64,000 nt of DNA from Scatosoma sp045654025 (GCA_045654025.1 JAZOMO010000020.1:1-64000); one strand, 5' to 3'. Shown: positions 25,698 to 33,826, counted from the first letter of the stretch. Numbers and translations: made by a program. Notes: generated from the sequence alone by a model not told the origin.

Positions 25698-27551
25698 ATG
25701 AGTTCGATTTACTACAATCCCTTAGATCTTCGCTGTAAAAGCGTAATAGGCGGCATACCGACAGGAAAAGAGGTGTGCTTGAATGTATTTACGACGGACA
25801 ATGCCGTGCTTTCCAAGGCGGCATATTTCGTTTTGAACAAAGACGGCGAAGAATGTGTGTCCTATCCTATGCAAAATACGGAATATGGGTGGCAAATACG
25901 CATCAAAATACATAAAAGAGGGTTGTATTATTACCGTTTCCGTATCGAAGGGATAGGGGACGTCTGCGAAAACGTGGACGTTATGGGGGAATTGAACCCC
26001 GAAAACGGCAAGTCTTTCCTGCTGATCGTTTATGATTCGAGCTTTAAAACGCCAAAATGGTTTAAAGGTGGGGTAATGTACCAGATTTTTCCCGATCGTT
26101 TTGCCAAAGGTAGTATGTGTGATATAGGTATTATGCCTGACATAGTAGGGCGCGTAATGCGCGATGACTGGGGCGGAGAGCCTTCTTATCGTCCGAACGC
26201 GCAGGGAAAAGTGTTAAATAACGACTTTTTCGGTGGAAATTTCAAGGGAATTGAGGAAAAACTGCCGTATTTGAAGGATTTAGGGGTGAATATCGTATAT
26301 TTAAACCCGATTTTTGAGGCGGCATCGAATCATCGCTACGATACCTCGGATTATATGAAAATCGACCCGATTTTAGGCACAAAAGAGGACTTCGAGTGTT
26401 TGGTCAAGGCGGCTAAAAAGCAGGGGATTCGCTTGATTTTAGACGGCGTATTCAATCATACGGGCGATGATAGCGTATATTTCAATAAATATGGCAATTA
26501 TCCTTCGTTAGGAGCGTATCAATCGAAGGATTCTCCGTATTATTCATGGTACAATTTCGATGATTTTCCCGATAAATACCGCAGTTGGTGGGGAATTGAC
26601 GTCTTACCGGAAATTAACGAAGCCTCTCAAGAGTACCAAGAATTCATTTTTGGCGAAGAAGGGGTGTTAAAAACGTGGCTAGCAAGCGGTATCGGCGGCT
26701 ATCGCTTGGATGTAGCGGACGAATTGCCCGATTTCTTCTTAAAAAAGCTTAGAAATAGCGTAAAAACCAGCAATAATCAGGCGATTATCATCGGCGAAGT
26801 ATGGGAAGATGCGTCTGATAAAGTCGCTTATTCCCAGCGCAGAAAGTATTTTCAGGGCTTTGAGCTGGACAGCGTAATGAATTATCCGTGGAAAGAGAGC
26901 ATTATTCGATACATTTTGACGGGCAATTCTAAGGATTTTATTCGTGTAGTACGTGCAATTATCGACCATTATCCCAAGCAGAGCCTGGATTGCTTAATGA
27001 ACATCTTAGGCACGCACGATACCGCCAGAATTTTGACGGTTTTAGGCGGAATTACCTGCAAGAATAAGGACGAAATGGCGCAAAAAACGGCGTATTTGCC
27101 CGAAAATGATAAGAAAATGGCGGTGGAAAGGCTGAAAATGGCAACCGTATTGCAATTTACCTTGCCAGGCGTTCCTTGCATTTATTATGGCGATGAAAAC
27201 GGCATGGAAGGACATATTGATCCGTTCTGCAGACGTTGCTTTGACTGGGAGCATTTGAATAGTGAATTGATTGAACATTATTCTAAGCTTTCTAAAATCC
27301 GTGAAACTTATCGCAAAATTTTTGCGGAAGGTACGTGGAAAGAGGTTTTTGCAGAAGACGGGCTGTTGATTTACAAACGTGAATACAAAGGACAGGCTTT
27401 ATATATCTATACAAACAATTCGTCTTCCGAGCGTTTCTTTAAAAAAGACGAAAAGATTTTTAAAGAATTGTTAAAAGATGCTGCGTATACGGACGGCATA
27501 AAAATTTTACCGAATTCGTATGGAATTGCAGAAGAAATTTCAAAACCGTAA
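25698..27551 (+). CDS. GH13 glycoside hydrolase (neopullulanase-like)
   Basis: 617 residues, no signal peptide, so it acts on cytoplasmic glucans, probably maltodextrin or debranched glycogen. An N-terminal beta domain is followed by a GH13 barrel with VMYQIFPDRFAKG, LDGVFNHTGDD, YRLDVADELP (nucleophile Asp), IIIGEVWED (acid Glu) and NILGTHDTARI (Asp). Residues about 138-151 (SMCDIGIMPDIVG) are encoded by the short palindromic repeat and sit in a loop before RDDWGG. The ribosome site is weak. Last gene of the glycogen cluster; exact specificity cannot be read from sequence. Confidence 0.9.
   Translation: MSSIYYNPLDLRCKSVIGGIPTGKEVCLNVFTTDNAVLSKAAYFVLNKDGEECVSYPMQNTEYGWQIRIKIHKRGLYYYRFRIEGIGDVCENVDVMGELNPENGKSFLLIVYDSSFKTPKWFKGGVMYQIFPDRFAKGSMCDIGIMPDIVGRVMRDDWGGEPSYRPNAQGKVLNNDFFGGNFKGIEEKLPYLKDLGVNIVYLNPIFEAASNHRYDTSDYMKIDPILGTKEDFECLVKAAKKQGIRLILDGVFNHTGDDSVYFNKYGNYPSLGAYQSKDSPYYSWYNFDDFPDKYRSWWGIDVLPEINEASQEYQEFIFGEEGVLKTWLASGIGGYRLDVADELPDFFLKKLRNSVKTSNNQAIIIGEVWEDASDKVAYSQRRKYFQGFELDSVMNYPWKESIIRYILTGNSKDFIRVVRAIIDHYPKQSLDCLMNILGTHDTARILTVLGGITCKNKDEMAQKTAYLPENDKKMAVERLKMATVLQFTLPGVPCIYYGDENGMEGHIDPFCRRCFDWEHLNSELIEHYSKLSKIRETYRKIFAEGTWKEVFAEDGLLIYKREYKGQALYIYTNNSSSERFFKKDEKIFKELLKDAAYTDGIKILPNSYGIAEEISKP
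26111..26148. repeat. Short palindromic repeat inside the GH13 gene
   Basis: TATGCCTGACATA at 26132-26144, preceded by a degenerate unit (TATGTGTGATATA at 26114-26126). Same family as in the 55.7-kb insertion; translated here as IMPDIV. Confidence 0.6.
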
Positions 27552-27620
27552 AGAAACGTCATTTTATTAAAATAATTGTTTCGAAGGAAAAATCGCTTGA
27601 AATTCGCATATTTTACAGCC

Positions 27621-27654
27621 AACATTTCGTAAAAGCTGTGTTTTACGAAATGTT
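27621..27654. repeat. Perfect 14-bp inverted repeat downstream of the GH13 gene
   Basis: AACATTTCGTAAAA (27621-27634) is matched by TTTTACGAAATGTT (27641-27654) around six bases. No T run follows directly, so it is not a standard terminator; it may be an operator or an RNA-stability hairpin. Confidence 0.7.
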
Positions 27655-27710
27655 TAGTCTGTGTATCTATGTCTTTCGTAATTCCACCACAACTAAAAAA
27701 CTGTCTATCT

Positions 27711-27746
27711 AAAACGAGGTTTTTTTTACAATCTCGTTTTTATTTT
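27711..27746 (+). terminator. Terminator of the glycogen cluster
   Basis: AAAACGAG (27711-27718) pairs with CTCGTTTT (27733-27740), and T-rich bases follow. The 14-base loop is long, so efficiency is uncertain. Confidence 0.65.
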
Positions 27747-27808
27747 TACTCCGCCCTGCCGTTTTTCGCTCCACTCATAAAAAATAATTAACAACTTTTC
27801 GGGAAATC

Positions 27809-27837
27809 TTGACATTTGTCTTAAAATACTGTACAAT
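27809..27837 (+). promoter_or_regulatory. Promoter of the tyrosine recombinase gene
   Basis: TTGACA (27809-27814) and TACAAT (27832-27837) are 17 bases apart. Transcription would begin about seven bases after the -10, at or next to the ATG at 27844, so the mRNA may have no leader. Confidence 0.82.
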
Positions 27838-27843
27838 AGAACC

Positions 27844-28914
27844 ATGGCTACGACGTATTATTTACAACGGAATATCAGCGATTTAGACAAGATTGCAGAG
27901 CTTTTGAACGACCTGCCCCCCTTCTGCGAAGACTACTTTGTGGGCATTGAAACGCGTACAAGCAGTCAAACTCGCTTGAAATACGCCTACGACTTGCGTA
28001 TTTTCTTCGATTTTATCTGCAAACGCCGTCTGCGCAACAAGGAAATCGACGACCTTACCTTGGAGGATTTAGAGCGCTTACAACACAACGATATCGAGGC
28101 GTTTTTGAGCTATCTTTCCAGCTATACCTACAACGGAAAGCGCCTCACCTGCGACGAACGCGCAAAAGCAAGGAAATTGTCTGCCGTGCGCGCACTATTC
28201 AAATATTTCTTCGCCCGTGGGTTAATCCGCGTGGATAATGCGGCTAAGGTGGAAACGCCCAAACAGCATGACAGAGAAATTATCCGTTTAGAAGCCGACG
28301 AAGTGTCCGACCTACTCACCGTCACGGAAAGCGGCGCCGGTTTGTCTAAACACGCGGCGCACTACCATGATAAAACCGCTGTGCGCGATCGCGCCATCAT
28401 CACCCTATTTTTGGGTACGGGCATTCGTATCAGCGAGCTGGTTGGCCTCGATAACGATAGCTTTAATTTTGCCGATAATTCCTTTGTCGTCACGCGAAAA
28501 GGCGGAAATAGAGCCATTTTATACTTCTCTGACGAGGTACGCTACGCTTTGCAGGAATACATAGCCGAAAAAAGCAACGATGTGCGTGTTCCCGACGACG
28601 AGCCTGCCTTTTTCCTCTCTATGCAATATAAGCGGTTGAACGTACGCTCTGTGGAGATTTTAGTGAAGAAATACTGTAAAATCATCTCTCCGCTTAAAAA
28701 AATAACCCCCCACAAGCTGCGTAGCACGTATGGCACTCGTTTATACAACGAAACGCAAGACATCTATATCGTTGCGGACGTTTTGGGGCATCGCGACGTC
28801 AATACGACGAAAAAGCACTACGCCGCTATTACTGAGGAAAACCGCAAGCGCGCCGCTAGCGTTGTAAAGCTCCGTCCAGAAGACGGCACAGAGAACACTC
28901 CGTCAAAGGATTAA
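27844..28914 (+). CDS. Tyrosine recombinase, XerC/XerD-like
   Basis: 356 residues: a SAM-like N-terminal DNA-binding domain (SSQTRLKYAYDLRIFFDF) and a C-terminal catalytic domain. The catalytic residues are present: Arg in GTGIRISELVGL, His and Arg in HKLRSTYGTRL, His in LGHRDVNT, and the nucleophile Tyr in KKHYAAI. Slightly longer than typical XerC/D (about 300). No ribosome site precedes ATG and the promoter lies directly upstream. It is followed by hflX and lexA and has no phage genes around it, so a housekeeping role such as chromosome-dimer resolution is more likely than a phage integrase. Confidence 0.88.
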   Translation: MATTYYLQRNISDLDKIAELLNDLPPFCEDYFVGIETRTSSQTRLKYAYDLRIFFDFICKRRLRNKEIDDLTLEDLERLQHNDIEAFLSYLSSYTYNGKRLTCDERAKARKLSAVRALFKYFFARGLIRVDNAAKVETPKQHDREIIRLEADEVSDLLTVTESGAGLSKHAAHYHDKTAVRDRAIITLFLGTGIRISELVGLDNDSFNFADNSFVVTRKGGNRAILYFSDEVRYALQEYIAEKSNDVRVPDDEPAFFLSMQYKRLNVRSVEILVKKYCKIISPLKKITPHKLRSTYGTRLYNETQDIYIVADVLGHRDVNTTKKHYAAITEENRKRAASVVKLRPEDGTENTPSKD

Positions 28915-28918
28915 AGGA

Positions 28919-30157
28919 ATGGAAGAAAGACAGAAGGATTTTATTGAAAAAATCTACATTATTCAGCCGATTACCCGTGAAAATGCGGAAAAATATAAGG
29001 TTTTGCACGAGGAAGCCATTTCCCTCATCGAAAGCGCTGGCGCTGTGTATGCAGGCACGATTTATCAAAATATCCGCGAAATCAACCCCGCCACCTATAT
29101 CGGAGAAGGAAAACTTGCGCAGTTATATGAAATTTTAGAAGGCTTGGAAATAACCGTTCTTTTTAACGGCGAACTTTCCCCCTCGCAGACCCTTAACATT
29201 TCTGCAGCGCTTGGGGATAAGAAGGTCATCGACCGCACTACCCTCATTTTGGACATCTTTGCAAAGAATGCAAGAAGTGCAGAAGGGAAACTGCAGGTCG
29301 AACTGGCGCAATTAAAGTATATCTATCCACGCCTAAAAGGCAAAGGCGAAGCGCTTTCAAGGCTGGGCGGCGGAGTTGGGACGAGAGGCCCCGGCGAAAC
29401 CAAGCTGGAAACCGACCGTAGATACATTCGTGGACGGCTGAAATACCTTGAAAACAAGCTGAAGGAACTGGAACAACGCCGTTCCTTACTGACCGAACGC
29501 CGAAAAAAGGACAATATAAAGACGATTGCCTTGGTCGGATACACGAATACGGGCAAGTCCACCCTGATGAATTTGCTCACAAATTCCGACGTATACGTCA
29601 AAAATGAGCTTTTTGCTACGCTTGACCCTACCGCACGGGCGTTTAGTATCGAGGACGTAGAATTTACCCTCGTGGATACCGTCGGTTTCTTGCAGGATCT
29701 CCCCCATAAATTGATTGATGCCTTTCAATCGACTTTGGAGAGCGCCCTGCACTGTGACTTAGCGCTTATCGTATGCGATGCTACGGGCGAATACGAAATG
29801 CAACGGCAAACCACCCTGCAAACTTTAGAGGAAATGGGCTTTTCTTCCCCCACCTTGCTAGTTATGAACAAGACGGAAGATATGGACGATGAAACCGCCC
29901 TGCCTCACGATAGCATCGCCATCTCCGCAAGGACGGGAAAAGGCATCGAGGATTTAAAGAAAGCGATTTTACATTGTTTTAAGGACGATTTTTTCTTCTG
30001 CAAGTTGTTTATTCCGTATGCGCAGATGAACGAATATGCAAAAATCAAGCCTTTCTTGACCGAGCGCTTTGCTACCTTTACCGATGACGGCGAAGAGGTT
30101 TCCGTGGTCATTCCTTCTCGGTATGCGGAGAAACTAACCCCCTTTCTTACAAAGTAA
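28919..30157 (+). CDS. hflX: GTPase HflX
   Basis: 412 residues. A ribosome-associated GTPase that splits stalled or stressed ribosomes. The N-terminal domain has NPATYIGEGKL and VIDRTTLILDIFA. A helical linker carries GGGVGTRGPGETKLETDRR. The G domain has G1 GYTNTGKST, G3 DTVGF and G4 MNKTE. It starts four bases after the recombinase stop with little room for a ribosome site, which suggests coupled translation. Confidence 0.95.
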   Translation: MEERQKDFIEKIYIIQPITRENAEKYKVLHEEAISLIESAGAVYAGTIYQNIREINPATYIGEGKLAQLYEILEGLEITVLFNGELSPSQTLNISAALGDKKVIDRTTLILDIFAKNARSAEGKLQVELAQLKYIYPRLKGKGEALSRLGGGVGTRGPGETKLETDRRYIRGRLKYLENKLKELEQRRSLLTERRKKDNIKTIALVGYTNTGKSTLMNLLTNSDVYVKNELFATLDPTARAFSIEDVEFTLVDTVGFLQDLPHKLIDAFQSTLESALHCDLALIVCDATGEYEMQRQTTLQTLEEMGFSSPTLLVMNKTEDMDDETALPHDSIAISARTGKGIEDLKKAILHCFKDDFFFCKLFIPYAQMNEYAKIKPFLTERFATFTDDGEEVSVVIPSRYAEKLTPFLTK

Positions 30158-30159
30158 AG

Positions 30160-30189
30160 AAAAAATCACCCACGCTGGGGTGATTTTTT
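30160..30189. terminator. Terminator shared by hflX and the small Cys-rich gene
   Basis: AAAAAATCACCC (30160-30171) pairs with GGGGTGATTTTTT (30177-30189) around five bases, with A and T tracts on both sides. Confidence 0.85.
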
Positions 30190-30377
30190 TACTTTCCGTC
30201 GTATTCTTTTGGATCTAAATATATCTTGTCGATTTTTATCGATGCGACGTCGTCAAATTCGATGCATTTTCCGCAATTGTCGCAGAACTTTAAGGGGTCT
30301 AAATCGCACATTTGACACTCCATACAGTCAATACACTCTCTATCGTATAAAACGCACTTATCTCTTTTCGTTTCCAT
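30189..30377 (-). CDS. Small protein with eight cysteines
   Basis: 62 residues with Cys at 8, 15, 18, 21, 24, 32, 35 and 38, giving C-x6-C-x2-C-x2-C-x2-C-x7-C-x2-C-x2-C. The two clusters (CIDCMECQMC and CDNCGKC) could hold an iron-sulphur centre or structural zinc. TGGAGG lies upstream of ATG, and a promoter is present divergent from lexA, so the gene is real. I recall similar hypothetical proteins in Clostridia but no function. Sharing an intergenic region with lexA hints at, but does not prove, a stress link. Confidence 0.78.
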   Translation of the reverse strand: METKRDKCVLYDRECIDCMECQMCDLDPLKFCDNCGKCIEFDDVASIKIDKIYLDPKEYDGK

Positions 30378-30408
30378 TTTTGGGCCTCCAAAAGCACTCT
30401 TTTCTAAT

Positions 30409-30436
30409 ATTATAGCAGAAAAAATAAAAAAATCAA
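30409..30436 (-). promoter_or_regulatory. Promoter of the small Cys-rich gene
   Basis: On the minus strand TTGATT (30436-30431) and TATAAT (30414-30409) are 16 bases apart. The LexA site lies about 11 bases upstream of this -35. Confidence 0.6.
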
Positions 30437-30446
30437 CAATTTTATA

Positions 30447-30460
30447 TGAACATATGTTTG
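30447..30460. promoter_or_regulatory. LexA operator (SOS box)
   Basis: TGAACATATGTTTG fits the Gram-positive SOS box CGAAC-N4-GTTCG except at the outer base and one inner base. It overlaps the -35 of the lexA promoter, the expected place for autorepression. Confidence 0.75.
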
Positions 30461-30486
30461 ATTTATTAAAAAAAATATGTTATAAT
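30458..30486 (+). promoter_or_regulatory. lexA promoter
   Basis: TTGATT (30458-30463) and TATAAT (30481-30486), spacer 17. The -35 overlaps the SOS box. Confidence 0.78.
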
Positions 30487-30518
30487 GTCTTTAGAAATCC
30501 TAAAATAGGAGAATTATT

Positions 30519-31115
30519 ATGATACGCGAAGAAAAACTGACGAGAGTAATGGACTATATCCGTAAGTTCCAAGAAGAAAACGGCTACACTCCTTCCGTGC
30601 GCGAGATCGGTCAAGAATGTAATATCAAATCCACCGCTACCGTACATACCTATTTGGAGCGTTTGCGCGATAAGGGCTACCTGAGCAAAACGGATAAAAA
30701 GAAACGCTCCGTTTCTATCGGCAGAGGCTCGGGCGTGAGCATTCCTCTCATCGGTACGGTAACCGCAGGTCAGCCCATCTTTGCCTACGAAAATTACGAG
30801 GACTACTACACCTTCCCTACGGGAGAATTTAAAGGTGACGAGTTGTTTATGTTGCGCGTACAAGGCACGTCTATGATTGACGCAGGCATTTTTGACGGCG
30901 ATAAAATCATCGTCCGCCGTCAGCAAACGGCTGAAAACGGAGAAATCGTCGTTGCTTTGGTGGAAGATTCCGCTACCGTAAAACGCTTTTACCGCAAGAA
31001 CGGACAAATTATCCTCCACCCCGAAAACGAATCCCTTTCCGACATGGTTTATGAAAACGGAGAGGTTTCTATCATCGGGAAAGTCGTTGGTTTGATGCGC
31101 AATTATCACGCTTAA
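30519..31115 (+). CDS. lexA: SOS repressor LexA
   Basis: 198 residues. The N-terminal winged helix (residues 1-65, PSVREIGQECNIKSTATVH) binds SOS boxes; the C-terminal S24 peptidase domain cuts itself when RecA is active. Cleavage is expected between Ala83 and Gly84 (GTVTAGQP). The catalytic pair is Ser118 (GTSMIDAG) and Lys155 (ATVKRFY). An AGGAG ribosome site precedes ATG, and the upstream SOS box indicates autoregulation. An intact LexA shows that this organism keeps a classical SOS response. Confidence 0.97.
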   Translation: MIREEKLTRVMDYIRKFQEENGYTPSVREIGQECNIKSTATVHTYLERLRDKGYLSKTDKKKRSVSIGRGSGVSIPLIGTVTAGQPIFAYENYEDYYTFPTGEFKGDELFMLRVQGTSMIDAGIFDGDKIIVRRQQTAENGEIVVALVEDSATVKRFYRKNGQIILHPENESLSDMVYENGEVSIIGKVVGLMRNYHA

Positions 31116-31131
31116 TTCCTTTTAAAACAAC

Positions 31132-31160
31132 AAAAAACCTGTCGTTTGACAGGTTTTTTT
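31132..31160. terminator. Shared terminator of lexA and rluB
   Basis: AAAAAACCTGTC (31132-31143) pairs perfectly with GACAGGTTTTTT (31148-31159) around four bases. It serves both convergent genes and marks the switch of coding strand in the window. Confidence 0.88.
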
Positions 31161-31162
31161 CT

Positions 31163-31867
31163 TTATAAATTCTGCAAATAGGCAATTTCCATTTCCGTCA
31201 AAGGTCTTACCTGACCTCTATCCAAGCCGGACAGCTTTAATTGTCCGATGCTAACCCGTTTTAAGAAGGCAACGTTTTTGCCGATTGCCTCAAACATACG
31301 GCGCACTTGACGATTTTTCCCTTCCGTTATGGTGATGTGAACTTTCGTGTAATCCTTATGCGTTTCGACGATGTGCGCTTTACATTTTTTGGTCAACACG
31401 CCGTCTAATTCAACGCCGGAACGAATGGGATTTAAGTCCTTTTCCGTCATCGTTCCCTCGATTTTCGCCATATAGGTTTTGGGAATCTCGCTGGTAGGAT
31501 GCGTCAAACGATAGGCAAGGTCGCCGTCGTTGGTAAAGAGAAGCAACCCTTCAGTCGCATAATCCAAGCGCCCTACGGGGAAGACTCTGCCGATGCCTTC
31601 GGGCAATAACTGCATAACCGTCTTTCTACCACGGTCGTCCTTCGCCGTACAAACGTAGCCTTTCGGCTTGTTCATAATATAATATTCAGGCGTTTGTTCC
31701 TTGCGCTCGATGACGACGTTGTCAAGGCAAACGACGTCCGTTTCCTGCACAATCGTTCCCAAGGTTGCAAGCTCACCATTGATGGTAACGCGACAGTTTT
31801 TAATCATTTCGTCTGCGCGACGGCGGCTCGCTACGCCCATATCTGCTAAAAATTTATTAATTCGCAT
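31163..31867 (-). CDS. rluB: Pseudouridine synthase, RluB/RsuA family
   Basis: 234 residues: an N-terminal S4 RNA-binding domain (MRINKFLADMGVASRRRADEM) and a synthase domain with the catalytic Asp in PVGRLDYATEGLLLFTNDG and the C-terminal GKNRQVRRMFEAIG. It isomerises a uridine in ribosomal RNA. Whether the target is 23S (RluB) or 16S (RsuA) cannot be settled. Family neighbours scpA/scpB lie nearby, the common Firmicutes arrangement. Confidence 0.92.
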   Translation of the reverse strand: MRINKFLADMGVASRRRADEMIKNCRVTINGELATLGTIVQETDVVCLDNVVIERKEQTPEYYIMNKPKGYVCTAKDDRGRKTVMQLLPEGIGRVFPVGRLDYATEGLLLFTNDGDLAYRLTHPTSEIPKTYMAKIEGTMTEKDLNPIRSGVELDGVLTKKCKAHIVETHKDYTKVHITITEGKNRQVRRMFEAIGKNVAFLKRVSIGQLKLSGLDRGQVRPLTEMEIAYLQNL

Positions 31868-31899
31868 ATCTTTCGTACCTACTTTATTTCTTCTACCGT

Positions 31900-32919
31900 T
31901 TATAGTTTATATAAATTTCCGTAAAAAAGCAATCGTTTTAGAAGATATATTTTAAATTGCCCCACGATTTTTTTGTTTTCATCGGAAAAGAACGGTTTTG
32001 CAACAATTTCTATATGCTCTTCTTCTCCTTCCATTAAAGGGAAGTAATAGTCTTCTCCTGCTACCCCTTCGCCGCCCTCAAAGCGCACCGTTTCTTTTGC
32101 TCCCAACAGTCGTTTTTTTCTATACTTTTTAAAGGCGTCATCGAATAAGGCTTTCGTGCGCTCGTAAGCTATCGGGCAGTTCAAAACGGTGACAATAAGC
32201 CTCATTCCCTCCCGCTCTGCCGCGCTCACTAAGCATTTTCCCGCCTCCTTCGTATATCCCGTTTTAACGCCGATTGCGCCCTCGTACTGCGTTAACATTT
32301 TATTTTTGTTCTGCCACGCCCTTGGCTGATAATACTTTGTTGAAACAATCGAACAAAACAGCGGATTTTGCATGGCATACGCCGTAATCAGAGATAAGTC
32401 AACAGCGGTCGTATAATGCAGTTTTGCTGGCAAACCGTGTGGATTGACAAAATGGGTGTTTAAAGCCCCTGCCCTTTGCGCAGTTTCATTCATACGGGTA
32501 GAAAAGTCGCCCACGCCACCGTCTACCGTTTCCGCTAAGGCCACGGCGCAATCGTTGCCTGAGCGTAGCATTAACCCATACAGCAAGTCCTTTATCGTAT
32601 ATTCATCCCCTTCTTTTAAATAGACGGACGAACCCTCGACACCAACGGCATTATGCGGAATTTGAATAGTCTTTTCGATATCTATCCCCGAATCAATTAC
32701 TGAAATCGCCGTTGCGATTTTTGTCGTGCTTGCCATTGGCAAGCGAACGTCCCCACGCTCTTGGTATAAGATACGACGACTGTCTACTTCCATAACGCAT
32801 TCTGCGGCGGAAAATTGTTGAGCCCCCACCGAAACGGGCGAAAGTATAGTAGCAATCGGCAAAAAAGCAGACAACAACAGCGAAAGACTGAATAATACTT
32901 TGCCTTTTTTCATCGTCAT
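31900..32919 (-). CDS. D-alanyl-D-alanine carboxypeptidase, S11 family
   Basis: About 339 residues from ATG 32919, which follows AAAGG and lies just after the ytfJ stop; a GTG at 32934 is an alternative. An N-terminal signal peptide (VLFSLSLLLSAFLPIATIL) sends it across the membrane. The penicillin-binding motifs are STTK (nucleophile Ser), SGND and KTGYT. It trims the terminal D-Ala of peptidoglycan stem peptides. Linkage to ytfJ suggests a spore-cortex or sporulation-stage enzyme such as DacB/DacF, but that is inference. Confidence 0.9.
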   Translation of the reverse strand: MTMKKGKVLFSLSLLLSAFLPIATILSPVSVGAQQFSAAECVMEVDSRRILYQERGDVRLPMASTTKIATAISVIDSGIDIEKTIQIPHNAVGVEGSSVYLKEGDEYTIKDLLYGLMLRSGNDCAVALAETVDGGVGDFSTRMNETAQRAGALNTHFVNPHGLPAKLHYTTAVDLSLITAYAMQNPLFCSIVSTKYYQPRAWQNKNKMLTQYEGAIGVKTGYTKEAGKCLVSAAEREGMRLIVTVLNCPIAYERTKALFDDAFKKYRKKRLLGAKETVRFEGGEGVAGEDYYFPLMEGEEEHIEIVAKPFFSDENKKIVGQFKIYLLKRLLFYGNLYKL

Positions 32920-32920
32920 T

Positions 32921-33286
32921 CTACGCCTTTTCACTGACTGCTTTTATGATTTCGCTAGCTCTTTCAACAAGGTTGTCTATTGCATCATCAGCCACACGCA
33001 ATATTTGACAGCGCTTTCCATTATCCACTAAAAAACCAAGCGGCCGCATGCTCACCACCGCGCCGTTTCCGCCCGCAAAAGGGATTTTTGGCAAGCCTTT
33101 CATCGTTTTAGGCTCGCCGTACTCACCGCCGCCCGATAAGTTCCCGACGGTTATTTTTAAAAATGGAATGATTTGCGTACCGCTTGCCGTGATAATCGGC
33201 TTGCCGAAAACGGCGTTTGCATCAATGATTTCTTCTAAATTGACCGTACCCGATGCAATTAAGTTACTGATTTTCTCTCCTGACAT
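32921..33286 (-). CDS. ytfJ: Sporulation protein YtfJ (GerW family)
   Basis: 121 residues. Typical family features are a Gly-rich middle (GNLSGGGEYGE, PFAGGNGAVVSMRPLGFLV) after the conserved FGKPIITASGTQIIP. In Bacillus, YtfJ (GerW) is needed for normal lysozyme-triggered spore germination. GGAGG lies upstream of ATG 33286. The start overlaps the DUF2953 gene by 28 bases, matching the ytfI-ytfJ pair of Bacillus. Confidence 0.9.
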   Translation of the reverse strand: MSGEKISNLIASGTVNLEEIIDANAVFGKPIITASGTQIIPFLKITVGNLSGGGEYGEPKTMKGLPKIPFAGGNGAVVSMRPLGFLVDNGKRCQILRVADDAIDNLVERASEIIKAVSEKA

Positions 33287-33783
33287 CCTTTCACCCTCCT
33301 ATATAAGTACTTTACAAAGCCAACCAACGACGAAAACAAAGTAAAACACAAGGTTGTTCGCGAAAAAACACGAAAACCGCTTTCGCGTAAATACATAACA
33401 CTTTCCAAAATCGTCTTTCGATGTTTAAAAAAGAAGATTGTTTTTATGATATTCTCTACCGCCCACACGCCGAATAAATATTCGGGATCAATTTCAGCAA
33501 TCCATCGTATGGAAGTGACCTTAAGCCCACTTTCAAAGGATAATTGCCTTCTGCCTGCTTCTATTTGCTGATAGGTAAACAGCTTTGCCTTTTTGTTGGA
33601 AACGTGCAGAGCAAACCCACCAGCGCACGGCGTAAAATAACCGCCAAGCAGTTTGATTGTTTCGTAAAGGGAAACACGGCAGCCGATTTTTCCGCTGACA
33701 ACGTCAAAATATAGGTCGATACTGATATAAATAGGAATGATTAGCAAAAGAACTACCATTAGAAAAATAAGAAAACTGCCCAT
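33259..33783 (-). CDS. DUF2953 family protein (YtfI-like)
   Basis: About 174 residues. One N-terminal membrane helix (FLIFLMVVLLLIIPIYISI) and a basic C-terminus (YLYRRVKGCQERKS). Its position just before ytfJ corresponds to Bacillus ytfI (DUF2953), so a sporulation link is likely; the molecular function is unknown. The start is uncertain: TTG 33789, ATG 33783 and ATG 33759 are all possible and none has a ribosome site. The first two lie inside a strong hairpin that looks like the scpB terminator. Confidence 0.72.
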   Translation of the reverse strand: MGSFLIFLMVVLLLIIPIYISIDLYFDVVSGKIGCRVSLYETIKLLGGYFTPCAGGFALHVSNKKAKLFTYQQIEAGRRQLSFESGLKVTSIRWIAEIDPEYLFGVWAVENIIKTIFFFKHRKTILESVMYLRESGFRVFSRTTLCFTLFSSLVGFVKYLYRRVKGCQERKSVT

Positions 33784-33803
33784 ATCCAAAATATGGGCAG
33801 TTT
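33773..33803 (-). terminator. Hairpin after scpB overlapping the DUF2953 start
   Basis: AAACTGCCCATAT (33773-33785) pairs perfectly with ATATGGGCAGTTT (33791-33803) around five bases. On the minus strand it is followed by TCTTATTTTTC. It has the form of a terminator but contains the probable start codons of the next gene. Confidence 0.75.
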
Positions 33804-33826
33804 CTTGATAATTTATGTAAATTCAA

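Noticed and set aside
27844..28914. Phage or mobile-island integrase
   Set aside because: No other mobile genes, no att repeats next to it, and neighbours are housekeeping genes; a Xer-like role fits better.
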